From the NCBI RefSeq assembly GCF_000420645.1, contig NZ_ATVI01000005.1, forward strand, positions 310,001-374,000: DNA of 64,000 nt, in the 5' to 3' direction. The notes under the pieces were generated by a model. It saw only the letters and a program-made list of their open reading frames with translations. It had not been told where the DNA came from and did no database searches. This stretch comes from Nevskia ramosa DSM 11499 (GTDB lineage: Bacteria > Pseudomonadota > Gammaproteobacteria > Nevskiales > Nevskiaceae). The translations under genes and the position numbers were made by a program. Positions 36,284-44,445 of this stretch are shown here, piece after piece; the stretch's first letter is position 1, and each line of letters opens with the position of its first letter.

Positions 36284-36850
36284 TCAGACGCCACCGATTT
36301 CCAGCAGTTCTTTCGACGATTCGACGATTTCGCCGCTGCTTGCATCGACTTCGACGCGGTAATCGCCGTCAGCCGTCTTGATGTCGAATTCGTAGGACGC
36401 CTTGCCATCCGGTTCCAGTTCGTACTCGACGCGCTCGACGGTGCCCGGCTTCGATTCCAGCGCCTTCGCCTTGGCGGCGGCTTCATCGATCTTGGCAAGC
36501 GCAGCGAATGCCGGATCGGCCGCTGTGGCGACGCGCACTTCCGTTTCGACGATGGTGCCGGCGGTGTCGGAACATTCGATGTCGAACAGCTTGCCATCGG
36601 CCTGCTTGATCTCGAATTCCCAGACCCGGCCCTCGGTCTCCTGCTTCAGCGTGGCCTGCAGCAGGTCGCCCGGCGCCTGAGCGAGGACGGCCTTGGCACA
36701 GCTTTCGATACCCGCGTTGCTGCTGGCAACGGCGGCAGCCGAGGAGCCTGCGGTGATTTCCAGCGGCGCAGCAGCCGGCGCTTCGCTCTTGTTGCAGGCT
36801 GTGAGCACGAGTACCGCCGCGGCTGCGGCGATCAGTTTCAGATTCGACAT
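36284..36850 (-). CDS. PepSY-domain lipoprotein
   Basis: A 188-residue protein with a lipobox (VLTAC, Cys19). It contains two PepSY-like beta units: about 65-120 (LKQETEGRVWEFEIKQADG...) and about 135-185 (VERVEYELEPDGKASYEFDIKTADGDYRVEVDASSG). PepSY modules bind or inhibit partner proteins in the periplasm and are common in metal-linked systems. It is transcribed toward the ABC operon and away from the ATCGGGAA dyads at 36925-36972, which lie 75-120 bases upstream of its start. The ligand is unknown. Confidence 0.8.
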   Translation of the reverse strand: MSNLKLIAAAAAVLVLTACNKSEAPAAAPLEITAGSSAAAVASSNAGIESCAKAVLAQAPGDLLQATLKQETEGRVWEFEIKQADGKLFDIECSDTAGTIVETEVRVATAADPAFAALAKIDEAAAKAKALESKPGTVERVEYELEPDGKASYEFDIKTADGDYRVEVDASSGEIVESSKELLEIGGV

Positions 36851-36924
36851 TCAGCAATCCCCAATTCATTGACGGCGACGAGAACCGTCGCGCTGAGCAA
36901 TTCTAGTGCCTGAATCCGTCTCTC

Positions 36925-36972
36925 GAATCGGGAAAACTTCCCGATCATCATGAATCGGGAAATTCCCTGATT
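36925..36972. promoter_or_regulatory. Tandem ATCGGGAA-N3-TTCCCGAT dyads upstream of the PepSY lipoprotein
   Basis: Copy one at 36927-36945 is a perfect 8-3-8 palindrome. Copy two at 36953-36972 is AATCGGGAA-A-TTCCC-TGATT, shorter in spacing. A degenerate third (ACTCGGATGAATTCTCCGAT) follows near 36974. The start-to-start spacing is about 26 bases. The sequence matches the palindrome at 23231-23264, which suggests a common DNA-binding regulator or a small mobile palindrome. Confidence 0.55.
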
Positions 36973-37048
36973 GACTCGGATGAATTCTCCGATATCTGAC
37001 GCCGAATCCGTCGTGCTCGGCCGGGCTTATCCAAGGCTCGATCAAGAC

Positions 37049-37495
37049 TCAGTGATCGTGCCTGTCGCGGCCATGTCCGTTACCGAGACCACGGCCGTGA
37101 TCGTCATGACCGTGATCGTGGTCATGGCCGCGGTCGTGGTCACCGCCACGACGGCCCTCGCGTTCGCGGTAGCGCGGCACATAGACATCGTTGTACCAGC
37201 GGCTGTCGACGAAATAGACCGACCGGCCGCAGGCGTCATAGCGACCGCAGTACCGCCTCCAGTCCTTGCGATAGTTCGGCGGCACGCGGACATAGACCGG
37301 CTGTTCGACGACCCGGTGACGTTCGATGATCACTGGCTGCGCGTAGATCACTCGCGGACGCGGGTAGTCGTTGACGTCGAGACGGCCATAGAAATCCGGC
37401 TGACCGATGTTGATCGATACGCCGACATTGGCGGCCATCGCCGGCACTGCAGCGGTGAGCAGCACGACAGCAGCCAGCACTGATTTCAGGTTCAT
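37049..37495 (-). CDS. Secreted His/Asp-rich small protein
   Basis: A 148-residue protein. The signal peptide ends after AMAAN (about residue 23). The mature start, VGVSINIGQPDFYGRLDV, is typical of a widespread uncharacterised family of periplasmic proteins. The C-terminal 35 residues are dominated by His, Asp, Gly and Arg (DHDRGHDHDHGHDDHGRG), a likely metal-binding tail. A GGAGAC ribosome site precedes the ATG. A hairpin at 37525-37557 lies in the leader. Confidence 0.75.
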   Translation of the reverse strand: MNLKSVLAAVVLLTAAVPAMAANVGVSINIGQPDFYGRLDVNDYPRPRVIYAQPVIIERHRVVEQPVYVRVPPNYRKDWRRYCGRYDACGRSVYFVDSRWYNDVYVPRYREREGRRGGDHDRGHDHDHGHDDHGRGLGNGHGRDRHDH

Positions 37496-37524
37496 CGGAT
37501 GTCTCCTTGGTAGGGGTCAGGGTT

Positions 37525-37557
37525 CTCGATCAGCTGCTTCATGAGCAGATGATCGAG
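37525..37557. promoter_or_regulatory. Hairpin in the leader of the His-rich protein gene
   Basis: CTCGATC-ag-CTGCT-tcatg-AGCAG-at-GATCGAG forms a 12-bp stem with a symmetrical 2+2 internal loop, 30-62 bases upstream of the ATG at 37495. There is no T-run. It could be an operator or an mRNA structure. Confidence 0.4.
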
Positions 37558-37619
37558 TCCCGATGTGAGGAGACTAGAGTGCGGGCCTGAACTGGCCCTG
37601 AACCTCTTTCAGGCCTGAG

Positions 37620-38924
37620 TCAAAGCAGGCGCGAGAACAGCGTGGCGATGCTGAGGAACGAGAAGAAGCCGACGACATCGGTGACCGTGGTCAGGATGAT
37701 CGACGAGGATTGCGCCGGGTCCTGACCGAAGCGGCGCAAGGTGATCGGCACCAGTGCGCCGGCGAAACCGGCGGCGATCATCGAGATCACCATCGCCGTG
37801 ACGATCACCAGCACCAGCCCGAACGAGCGGCTCCAGACATAGACCCCGATCGCCGTGGTGGCGGCGATGCCGAGGCCGTTGAGCAGGCCGACGCTGACTT
37901 CCTTCATGACCACTCTCGGCCAATGGCGGATGCTGATCTCGCGCAGCATCAAACCGCGCATGGTCACTGCCAGCGCTTGCGCGCCAGCATTTCCGCTCTG
38001 GCCGGCAACCACCGGCAGCAGCACCGCGAGCGCGGTGAACTTGGCGATGATGTCTTCGAACATCCCGACCACCGAGGCCGCCAGGAACGCGGTCAGCAGG
38101 TTGATCTGCAACCACGGCAGACGCTTGGCGACGGCGAACAGCGGCGATGAAAGCGCGCGCTCGTCCTTGCTCGCACCGACCATGGTCTGGATGTCGAGAC
38201 TGGTTTCTTCCTGAATGGCGCTGACCAGCTCGGCCTGATGGATGACGCCGATCAGCCGGCCGCTGAAATCGATCACCGGCAGTTCGGTGAGGTTGTCGTG
38301 CTGCTCCAGCAGTTCGACGACTTCCTCGCGCGGCACGCTGTCATCCACCGCGGCGATGATCGGCTGGCGCAGATCGGCCAGCCGCTGATCGAGATCGGCG
38401 AGCGCGAGATCCTGGATTTCGACCCGGCCTTCGAGTTGCCCGTCCTCGTTGACCAGATAGATTTCGCGGACGCTGCGGCGCCCGGTGCGGCGCAGGCGGG
38501 CCAAGGTTTCGGCCACCGGCAGCGCAGCCTCGAAAGCGAGGAAGCGAGGGTCCATCAGGGCGCCGGCGGAGTCCGGCTGGCGCGCCATGCTGGTTCGCAG
38601 CTCGTCGGCGATTTCCGGGTTCAGCAGCGAGAGATAGGTATCGCGCGTGCCGACATCGAAACGGCTCAGCAGGGCAACGGCTTCGGTGGGCTCCAGTTCG
38701 CTGAGGATGTGGCGCGCCAGCTTTGCCGGCAGCGCCGCCAGCACCGTGCGTTCGATATCGCCGGTCAGGCCGCGCCAGACCGGGATCAGCGCGTGGATCG
38801 GCTGTTCGCCGAGGACGGTGGCGATGTCATGCGGTGGCAGACGCTCCAGTCGCCGCGCGGCTTCGCGCGGATAGTCGAGCAGGAAGCGCAGGGTCAGCGC
38901 GGCGGTGGCGGTGTCGGCACTCAT
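37620..38924 (-). CDS. mgtE: MgtE-family magnesium transporter
   Basis: A 434-residue Mg2+ channel. The N-terminal superhelical MgtE_N domain covers residues about 10-125. A CBS pair (about 130-255, with LVNEDGQLEGRVEIQDL and LPVIDFSGRLIGVIH) senses cytoplasmic Mg2+. Five transmembrane helices follow, with the conserved VVAGQSGNAGAQALAVTMRG pore motif. The protein is complete. It overlaps the upstream MgtE_N/CBS gene by ATGA, so the two are co-made. Confidence 0.94.
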   Translation of the reverse strand: MSADTATAALTLRFLLDYPREAARRLERLPPHDIATVLGEQPIHALIPVWRGLTGDIERTVLAALPAKLARHILSELEPTEAVALLSRFDVGTRDTYLSLLNPEIADELRTSMARQPDSAGALMDPRFLAFEAALPVAETLARLRRTGRRSVREIYLVNEDGQLEGRVEIQDLALADLDQRLADLRQPIIAAVDDSVPREEVVELLEQHDNLTELPVIDFSGRLIGVIHQAELVSAIQEETSLDIQTMVGASKDERALSSPLFAVAKRLPWLQINLLTAFLAASVVGMFEDIIAKFTALAVLLPVVAGQSGNAGAQALAVTMRGLMLREISIRHWPRVVMKEVSVGLLNGLGIAATTAIGVYVWSRSFGLVLVIVTAMVISMIAAGFAGALVPITLRRFGQDPAQSSSIILTTVTDVVGFFSFLSIATLFSRLL

Positions 38925-39799
38925 CGGGGCTCGGGGCGCTCGTCGGGTGCCACGGCGCGCGTGGTGGTCGGCAGCCAGGACACCAGCACTTCGATCAGCC
39001 CCGCCACGGCGTTCCAGTAACCGCCGGCAACCAGTGACAGCGCATCGCCGGGTGTCGCCGGCTGATCCTCGGGATCGCGCTCCGGGCCGCTGGCGGTGGC
39101 CAGCGCGGTCTGCCAGAGCACGCCGGCGAAACGCTCGCCGCGTTCGACCACCGGCAGCGCGCGGGCGCCCGCCCAGCCCGGATGATCGTGCAGGGCGCTG
39201 ACCAGCGACTGCGCCGGCACGGTGACCGGCGGCGGCTGCATCAGGCGGCGCAGCGGCGTATCGGCTGCGGCGCGCAGCAGATCGACCATCGGCACCACGC
39301 CGATCAGGCGTTGCTCGCCATCGACGATGTACAGCGCATCCTGCTCGTTGCCGGAGCTGCGCAGATGATCGATCGCCTGTGCGCAGCGGATGTCTTCGGT
39401 CAATGCCAGCGCATGCGGATCGGCCCAGGCGCCGACGGTGTTTTCGGGATAACCGAGCAGCAGCCGGAAGGCGACCGCGAGCGGCGCCGGCAACTGGCTG
39501 ATCAGCACATCGGCGCGCGTTCGCGGTATCTGTCGCAGTACGGCGACGCCGGTCTGTGGCCCGACGGCGCGCAGCAGGCCAGCCGCGCGGTCGTCACCGA
39601 GACGATCCAGCGCCCGCGCCGCGAACAGCGGCAGCATCTGGCGCATCACCGGTGCTGCCAGCCGCAGCGGCACACTGGCCAGCAGATCGGCGGCGGCAGT
39701 CGGCGTCAGCCGTTCGAGCACCCGCGCGGCATCGCGCGGATGCGCTTCCAGATAGGCCAGTGACAGGCTGCCAATGGGGTTGAGACTGGGGCTAGCCAT
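38921..39799 (-). CDS. MgtE_N-CBS protein without a membrane domain
   Basis: A 292-residue protein that resembles the cytoplasmic half of MgtE: a helical MgtE_N-like region (about 10-125, LTPTAAADLLASVPLR), then a CBS pair (about 130-240, ALYIVDGEQRLIGVVPMVDL). Where MgtE would continue into the pore, only one short hydrophobic stretch (ALSLVAGGYWNAVAGLIEVLVSWL) and an end remain. It may be a stand-alone sensor or a hetero-partner of the neighbouring MgtE. It overlaps mgtE downstream (ATGA) and mscS upstream (8 bases). Confidence 0.8.
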   Translation of the reverse strand: MASPSLNPIGSLSLAYLEAHPRDAARVLERLTPTAAADLLASVPLRLAAPVMRQMLPLFAARALDRLGDDRAAGLLRAVGPQTGVAVLRQIPRTRADVLISQLPAPLAVAFRLLLGYPENTVGAWADPHALALTEDIRCAQAIDHLRSSGNEQDALYIVDGEQRLIGVVPMVDLLRAAADTPLRRLMQPPPVTVPAQSLVSALHDHPGWAGARALPVVERGERFAGVLWQTALATASGPERDPEDQPATPGDALSLVAGGYWNAVAGLIEVLVSWLPTTTRAVAPDERPEPR

Positions 39800-40655
39800 T
39801 GCGCGCCTCGGGATCGAGGCTGCCTTCCGGGCGTTCGATCAGCAGCACGATCGGCGCTTCGTTGAACAAGCGCGCGGGCAGGCTGACCCGGCCGTCAGTG
39901 GTTTCCAGCACCAGGCTGGTGTTCGACATCTCGAGAATCTTGCCCTCGTAGCCATCGACCCGAACCTGTTGGCCGATCGAGTAGGTCTGGCGCAGGTAGT
40001 GGCTGCCGATCAGGTTGGCGACATAGCTGCGCGAGCCAAGGCTGACCGACAGCGCAGCGGCGCCGACCAGGGCGATGATCACTACCGTGGCCATCACCAC
40101 GATGAAGGTGACGCGGATGCCGATCTGATCGGCACCGACCAGGACCGCGGTGATCAGGATCGCCGCCTGCACCATGCGGCCGAGCATCACCCGCTGCGCC
40201 GGGTCGTCGGCGATCGGCGCGGCTTCCACCAGTTGCCTCGCCATGCGGCTGACCAGCACGCCGACGACGATGATCAGCGCGCCGGCCGCCATCGTCGGCA
40301 CATAGGCGACGAGTTGGCCCAGCCATGCGGTGAACAGCGCAAGGCCGAGTACCTCGGTGGCCGCAGTCACGAAGAACAGCATCACCAGCCAGAACAGGAT
40401 GCTGCCCAGCACCCGCGCCGAGACCATCGGCAGGCGCACGCTGGAGCCGTTGCGGGCAATCGAGGATTGCGACAGCACTCTTTCTGCCGTCGCCACCAGC
40501 CGCGTGCCGATGGTGCGCAGCACGCGCGCCACCAGCCAGCCGACCAGCAGCAGCACCAAAGCGCCGACCAGCTTGGGCAGGAAGTGCGAGGCCTTGCCGA
40601 GGAACGTCGACAGCACGTCCTGCAGCGCGGTGCTCCATTCGGCGAACAGGGTCAA
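39792..40655 (-). CDS. MscS-type small mechanosensitive channel with repeated TM helices
   Basis: A 287-residue protein. The N-terminal helices (about 25-45, 85-105, 115-135) carry the conserved TM-helix repeat of CmpX-like channels (FLPKLVGALVLLLVGWLVARVLR). The pore-like helix (IIALVGAAALSVSLGSRSYVANLIGSHYLRQ) is followed by a short MscS beta domain (GQQVRVDGYEGKILEMSNTSLVLET). It is the first gene of a three-gene operon with the two MgtE-like genes, which suggests linked osmotic and magnesium control. Confidence 0.87.
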   Translation of the reverse strand: MTLFAEWSTALQDVLSTFLGKASHFLPKLVGALVLLLVGWLVARVLRTIGTRLVATAERVLSQSSIARNGSSVRLPMVSARVLGSILFWLVMLFFVTAATEVLGLALFTAWLGQLVAYVPTMAAGALIIVVGVLVSRMARQLVEAAPIADDPAQRVMLGRMVQAAILITAVLVGADQIGIRVTFIVVMATVVIIALVGAAALSVSLGSRSYVANLIGSHYLRQTYSIGQQVRVDGYEGKILEMSNTSLVLETTDGRVSLPARLFNEAPIVLLIERPEGSLDPEARNG

Positions 40656-40799
40656 GACGGGAAACTCCTCCGGGAGGGCACGGAGTGGACAGCGCCTGAG
40701 GAGAAACCGTCAGGAATCCAGCCAGCAATCTGGCGGAGCTGTCACGACGCCGCGCGACGATCGAAGGTCGAACTTAGCACAGGCCATGCGACGGCCGGC

Positions 40800-41969
40800 C
40801 TACTTGATGCCCGCCAGTTCGCTGAGCTTCACCGTGTGCCGATCCGAGTTCTTCGGATTGCGGAAGATGATCGGCTTTTCGATCGTCGTGGTTCGTGCCG
40901 ACGAGATCGCTTCGTCGACCAGATGCCGAAGCGGCGACTTATCGCAGACCGGATCGGTCGCTGCCGCATCGCCGGTGAACTGGAAGGCCTGACAGCGGCA
41001 ACCGCCGAAGTCCTTCTCCTTTTCCGGGCAGGACGCGCAGGGTTCCTTCATCCACGTGTTGCCGCGGAAGCGGTTGAAGGCATCCGAGGTCTGCCAGATG
41101 TCCTTGATCGAGGACGACTGTACGTTCGGAAACTCGAAGCCGGGCAACTGCCGCGCGGCGTGGCAGGGCAGGGCAGTGCCGTCCGGCGTCACCAGCAGGA
41201 ACACCGAACCCCAGCCGTTCATGCAGGGCTTCGGGCGCTTCTCGTAGTAATCCGGCACCACGAAGTAGATGTCCATCTTGCCCTTGAGCCGGGCCTGATA
41301 TTCGTTGGCGACGATTTCCGCTTCGCGCACCTGTTCGAGCGTCGGTAGCAGGCGATCGCGATTGAGCAGCGCCCAGCCGTAGTACTGCGTGGTTGCCAGT
41401 TCGACGTAGTCGGCTTCAAGTTCGATCGCCAGATCGAGCATCTCGCGCAGGCGGTGCAGGTTGTCCCGATGCAGCACGAAGCACAGCACCATCGGAAAGC
41501 CGGCGGCCTTCACGGCACGGGCCATGTCGACCTTGTGCGCATAGGCGCGCATGCCGGCAATCTCGTCGTTCTGGTTCGCTTCCGAGCTCTGGAAGCTGAC
41601 CTGGATGTGATCGAGGCCGGCGGCCTTCAGCGAGCGCGCCCGAGCGGCATCCATGCCGATGCCGGAAGTGATCAGGTTCGAGTAGTAGCCGAGCTTGGTC
41701 GCTTCGGTGACCAGCACTTCGAGGTCCTGCCGCACCAGCGGTTCACCGCCGGAAAGGCCGAGCTGCAAGGCCCCCATCTGTCGCGCGTCACGCAGCACGC
41801 GCAGCCAGGTTTCGGTATCCATGGTCTTGCCATGACCGGCGTAATCGACCGGATTCGAGCAATAGGCGCACTGCAGTGGGCAGGCGTAGGTCAGCTCCGC
41901 GAGCAGCCACAGCGGCGGCTTGATCAGCGGTATCGCCGACGTTGAACTAGGCAATCCACCCTCGTGCAT
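40800..41969 (-). CDS. pqqE: PqqA peptide cyclase PqqE (radical SAM)
   Basis: Links Glu and Tyr side chains of PqqA in the first committed step of PQQ synthesis, together with PqqD. It has 389 residues from the ATG at 41969. The radical SAM cluster is C30-x3-C34-x2-C37 in ACPLQCAYCSNP. The C-terminal SPASM domain provides the auxiliary cluster cysteines (KPCMNGWG, LPCHAAR, EPCASCPEKEKDFGGCRCQ, DPVCDK). The start overlaps pqqD by 23 bases; the longer frame upstream is inside pqqD. It is the last gene of pqqABCDE, with about 145 non-coding bases after it. Confidence 0.96.
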   Translation of the reverse strand: MHEGGLPSSTSAIPLIKPPLWLLAELTYACPLQCAYCSNPVDYAGHGKTMDTETWLRVLRDARQMGALQLGLSGGEPLVRQDLEVLVTEATKLGYYSNLITSGIGMDAARARSLKAAGLDHIQVSFQSSEANQNDEIAGMRAYAHKVDMARAVKAAGFPMVLCFVLHRDNLHRLREMLDLAIELEADYVELATTQYYGWALLNRDRLLPTLEQVREAEIVANEYQARLKGKMDIYFVVPDYYEKRPKPCMNGWGSVFLLVTPDGTALPCHAARQLPGFEFPNVQSSSIKDIWQTSDAFNRFRGNTWMKEPCASCPEKEKDFGGCRCQAFQFTGDAAATDPVCDKSPLRHLVDEAISSARTTTIEKPIIFRNPKNSDRHTVKLSELAGIK

Positions 41970-42249
41970 GAGCGACCTCCAGGAAACCGCGTACATCGGC
42001 CGTCAGGTCCCCGTCTTCCGGGAACATCCGGTTCAGTTCCGCCGCGATATCGATCACGGTCCGTTTGCCATCGACCTGCTTGAGAATCATCGCCGCCGAT
42101 TCGCTCAGCTGTACCACGCCTTCCGGGTACAGCAATACGTCGCAGCCTTGCACCTGCTCGTATTGGATGCGGTGGCCGCGGGCCAGTTTCAGCGATCCAT
42201 CGTGCAGCGGCTTGTAGTCGGTCGCGTATTCGACCTTGCCTTCAGACAT
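41947..42249 (-). CDS. pqqD: PqqA-binding chaperone PqqD
   Basis: A 100-residue peptide chaperone (RRE fold) that presents PqqA to PqqE. The sequence shows [28 protein letters not shown] strands, then [14 protein letters not shown] and a helical C-terminus, all typical. It overlaps pqqC by 8 bases and pqqE by 23, so translation of the three is coupled. Confidence 0.95.
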   Translation of the reverse strand: MSEGKVEYATDYKPLHDGSLKLARGHRIQYEQVQGCDVLLYPEGVVQLSESAAMILKQVDGKRTVIDIAAELNRMFPEDGDLTADVRGFLEVAHARGWIA

Positions 42250-43030
42250 GGTCTGCTCCCTGAATGTCCCGCGCCGTCATCCCTTGCTGAAAGCCTGGCA
42301 CGCAGTGATAAGGCGGTTCGTTCTTCACGTAGGCCATGCTCATCGCGTCGAGCATGGTCCACAGGATGTCGAGCTTGAACTTCAGCAGCTCCAGCGCGCG
42401 CTCCTGCTCGGCCCGCGTCACGAACAGATCCAAGGTCAGGCCAAGGCCGTGCTGCACGTCGCGATGCGCTTCCTGGACCCGGCCCTTGAAGTAATCGAGG
42501 CCGCTGCTGTCGATCCATGGATAGTGCTTCGGCCATTCGCTGATCCGTTCCTTGTGAATGCTCGGCGCGAACAGTTCGGTCAGCGATGAGGCAACACCTT
42601 CCTGCCAGGACGCGCGGCGCACGAAGTTCACGTAGGCATCCACCGCGAAGCGCACGCCGGGCAACACGTAGCGATGCGAGACGATATCGGCGCGCTGCAG
42701 GCCCACCGCTTCACCTAGACGCACCCAGCGCTCGATGCCGCCTTCGACCTGATCGTTGCCATCGTGATCGATGATCCGCTGGATCCAGCGGCGGCGGACT
42801 TCGCGGTCCGGACAGTTCGCGAGTAGTGCGGCGTCCTTGTTCGGAATCGCGGTCTGGTAGTAGAAACGGTTCAGCACCCAGCCCTGTACGGCTTCCTTGC
42901 TCAAGCCGCCGCTGTTCATCGCCACCTGAAACGGATGGTGGATGTGGTAGTACGGCTCGAAAGCCTTGAGCTTGGCCTCGAACTCTTCGCGGGTCCACGG
43001 CAGGGCGCTGGTATCGACGGAGGCGTTCAT
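42242..43030 (-). CDS. pqqC: Pyrroloquinoline-quinone synthase PqqC
   Basis: Cofactorless oxidase that performs the final ring closure and eight-electron oxidation to PQQ. It has 262 residues in a helical TenA-like fold. Active-site stretches seen include [48 protein letters not shown] and [20 protein letters not shown]. It starts four bases after the pqqB stop. Confidence 0.97.
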   Translation of the reverse strand: MNASVDTSALPWTREEFEAKLKAFEPYYHIHHPFQVAMNSGGLSKEAVQGWVLNRFYYQTAIPNKDAALLANCPDREVRRRWIQRIIDHDGNDQVEGGIERWVRLGEAVGLQRADIVSHRYVLPGVRFAVDAYVNFVRRASWQEGVASSLTELFAPSIHKERISEWPKHYPWIDSSGLDYFKGRVQEAHRDVQHGLGLTLDLFVTRAEQERALELLKFKLDILWTMLDAMSMAYVKNEPPYHCVPGFQQGMTARDIQGADHV

Positions 43031-43033
43031 AGG

Positions 43034-43948
43034 CTAGAGCTCGAATACCAGGCCGTCCTGCGCGACTTCGACGCCGGCAGCGCGTACTTCGGCGCGCTCG
43101 GCACCGTCCTCGATCAGGATCGGATTGGTGTTGTTGATGTGGATCAGCACGCGACGGGCGTTCGGATAGGCGCTCAGCACTTCGAGCATGCCGCCCGCGC
43201 CACTCTGGTACAGATGGCCCATCTCGCGTGCCAGTTTCTTGCCGACGCCGCGGCGGCTCATCTCGTCATCGGTCCAGGTGGTGCCGTCGACGAGAATCAG
43301 ATCGGCCTCGCGCATCGCCTTTTCCACCGGCGGCTCGATCACGCCAAGGCCCGGCGCATACAGCGCGCACTTGCCGGTGACGACGTTGCGGATCACCAGG
43401 CCCAGGTTGTCACCGGGTGCTGGTGCCGCGCGATGCGGGGAGTACGGCGGCGCCTTGCTGGTCAGCGCGAACGGCTCGAACTGGATGCCGTCGATTCCCG
43501 GCACGGTGAACGGTGTGCCGTCCGGTTTCACCTCAAACCAATCGACGCCGCAGTAGTGCTCGAGGATGTTGAAGATCGGAAAGCCGCTGGTGAGATCGGA
43601 CTTGACCCGCGCCGAGCAGTAGATCGGCAGCCGCACTTTCGACTCGCGCAGCATCAGCAGGCCGGTGACGTGGTCGATCTGCGCATCCATCAAGAACACG
43701 GCCTTGATGCCGGTATCGCGCAGATGCCGGTTTGGCTGCAGTTCCGGGTTGGCGAGAATCTGCGAGCGGATATCCGGCGAGGCGTTGATCAGCACCCAGT
43801 CCAGACCGTTGCTGCTTACCGCGATCGAAGACTGCGAGCGGGGAATCGCGTTCAGGCGTCCGCTGCGGCAGCCGTCGCAGGTTTCGCAATTGCAGTTCCA
43901 CTGCGGGAAGCCTCCCCCCGCTGCGGAACCCAGAATTCTTATTTTCAT
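43034..43948 (-). CDS. pqqB: PQQ biosynthesis protein PqqB
   Basis: A 304-residue metallo-beta-lactamase-fold hydroxylase that acts on the Glu-Tyr diamino-acid intermediate. It begins KIRILGSAAGGGFPQWNCNC, followed by the cysteine pair of CETCDGCR and then the metal region MDAQIDHVTGLLMLRES. A zinc-structural CxCxxC N-terminus is typical of PqqB. It is separated from pqqA by 163 bases that contain a terminator-like hairpin. Confidence 0.96.
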   Translation of the reverse strand: MKIRILGSAAGGGFPQWNCNCETCDGCRSGRLNAIPRSQSSIAVSSNGLDWVLINASPDIRSQILANPELQPNRHLRDTGIKAVFLMDAQIDHVTGLLMLRESKVRLPIYCSARVKSDLTSGFPIFNILEHYCGVDWFEVKPDGTPFTVPGIDGIQFEPFALTSKAPPYSPHRAAPAPGDNLGLVIRNVVTGKCALYAPGLGVIEPPVEKAMREADLILVDGTTWTDDEMSRRGVGKKLAREMGHLYQSGAGGMLEVLSAYPNARRVLIHINNTNPILIEDGAERAEVRAAGVEVAQDGLVFEL

Positions 43949-44008
43949 GTTCAGGGGTTCTGCAATGACTCAGCGCTTTTTGTTGCGCTGCGTTCGAAAA
44001 ATCACTCC

Positions 44009-44041
44009 TCAAAACAAAGCCCCCAGTTTTATCCGGGGGCT
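44009..44041 (-). terminator. Intrinsic terminator/attenuator between pqqA and pqqB
   Basis: On the minus strand AGCCCCC and GGGGGCT pair across a 10-base loop, followed by a T-rich tail (TTGTTTT). It lies about 70 bases after pqqA and 60 before pqqB, so most transcripts from the pqqA promoter may stop here. That fits the known need for more PqqA peptide than enzyme. Confidence 0.8.
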
Positions 44042-44111
44042 CCGTTACTTTTGCACCGCTATCTGGCTTTGCCGATTCGAGTCGCCTCGTATCGATCTCA
44101 GCCGGAAAGAT

Positions 44112-44186
44112 TTAGCGGTTGAGGATGTACATCGTCACTTCCATGCCAAAACGCATTTCGGTGAAGCTCGGTTTCGTCCAACGCAT
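44112..44186 (-). CDS. pqqA: PQQ precursor peptide PqqA
   Basis: A 24-residue peptide (too short for most gene callers) that supplies the carbon skeleton of PQQ. Its E16 and Y20, in G-M-E-V-T-M-Y, have the conserved E-x3-Y spacing and are the residues fused by PqqE. The start MRWTKPSFTE matches the family's MWTKPxxxE start with one extra Arg. A strong GGAGGG site lies eight bases before the ATG. It is preceded on the minus strand by a sigma54-like promoter. Confidence 0.96.
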   Translation of the reverse strand: MRWTKPSFTEMRFGMEVTMYILNR

Positions 44187-44249
44187 GATCAACCCTCCAT
44201 TCTGTTCGCAGTGATTTTGCCAACGTGCCCTTAAGGACAAGGAGGCAGT

Positions 44250-44264
44250 GCAGAGACTATGCCA
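44250..44264 (-). promoter_or_regulatory. Candidate sigma54 promoter of pqqA
   Basis: Read on the minus strand it is TGGC-ATAGTCT-CTGC: the -24 GG and -12 GC dinucleotides at the required spacing, with one mismatch (C for the first T of TTGC). A start site about 12 bases on would leave a leader of about 50 bases before pqqA. Confidence 0.55.
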
Positions 44265-44427
44265 CGTCGGGACAGGTTCCCAATCGTCTGATTCAATGCT
44301 GCGTATAGGTTTTCGCAAACCTTTGTCAACGAAGGAATTTAGTTGGTTTCAACGGCCGGCATCAAGCTGGCAACCAGCTAAAGCAGCGAGCGTCTGTCAC
44401 ATCTGCTCCGGCGCTGGAAATTCCCCC

Positions 44428-44445
44428 TGTGTCACATCCGGGACA
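44428..44445. promoter_or_regulatory. Candidate enhancer (UAS) for pqqA
   Basis: TGT-GTCACATCCGGG-ACA flanked by C and G gives an overall CTGT...ACAG dyad. It shares the TGTGTCA half-site and 12-base spacing with the sites at 46666 and 52363. It overlaps the last codons and stop of the regulator gene and lies about 165 bases upstream of the pqqA promoter. A partial copy (TGTCACATCTG) lies at 44395-44405. Confidence 0.5.

Noticed and set aside
37598..37615. CCTGAA...TTCAGG hairpin beyond the mgtE stop
   Set aside because: It has only a 6-bp stem and no T-run; too weak to call as a terminator.
42935..44122. Plus-strand frame opposite pqqB and pqqC
   Set aside because: PqqB and PqqC are complete on the minus strand; the plus frame has no family features.
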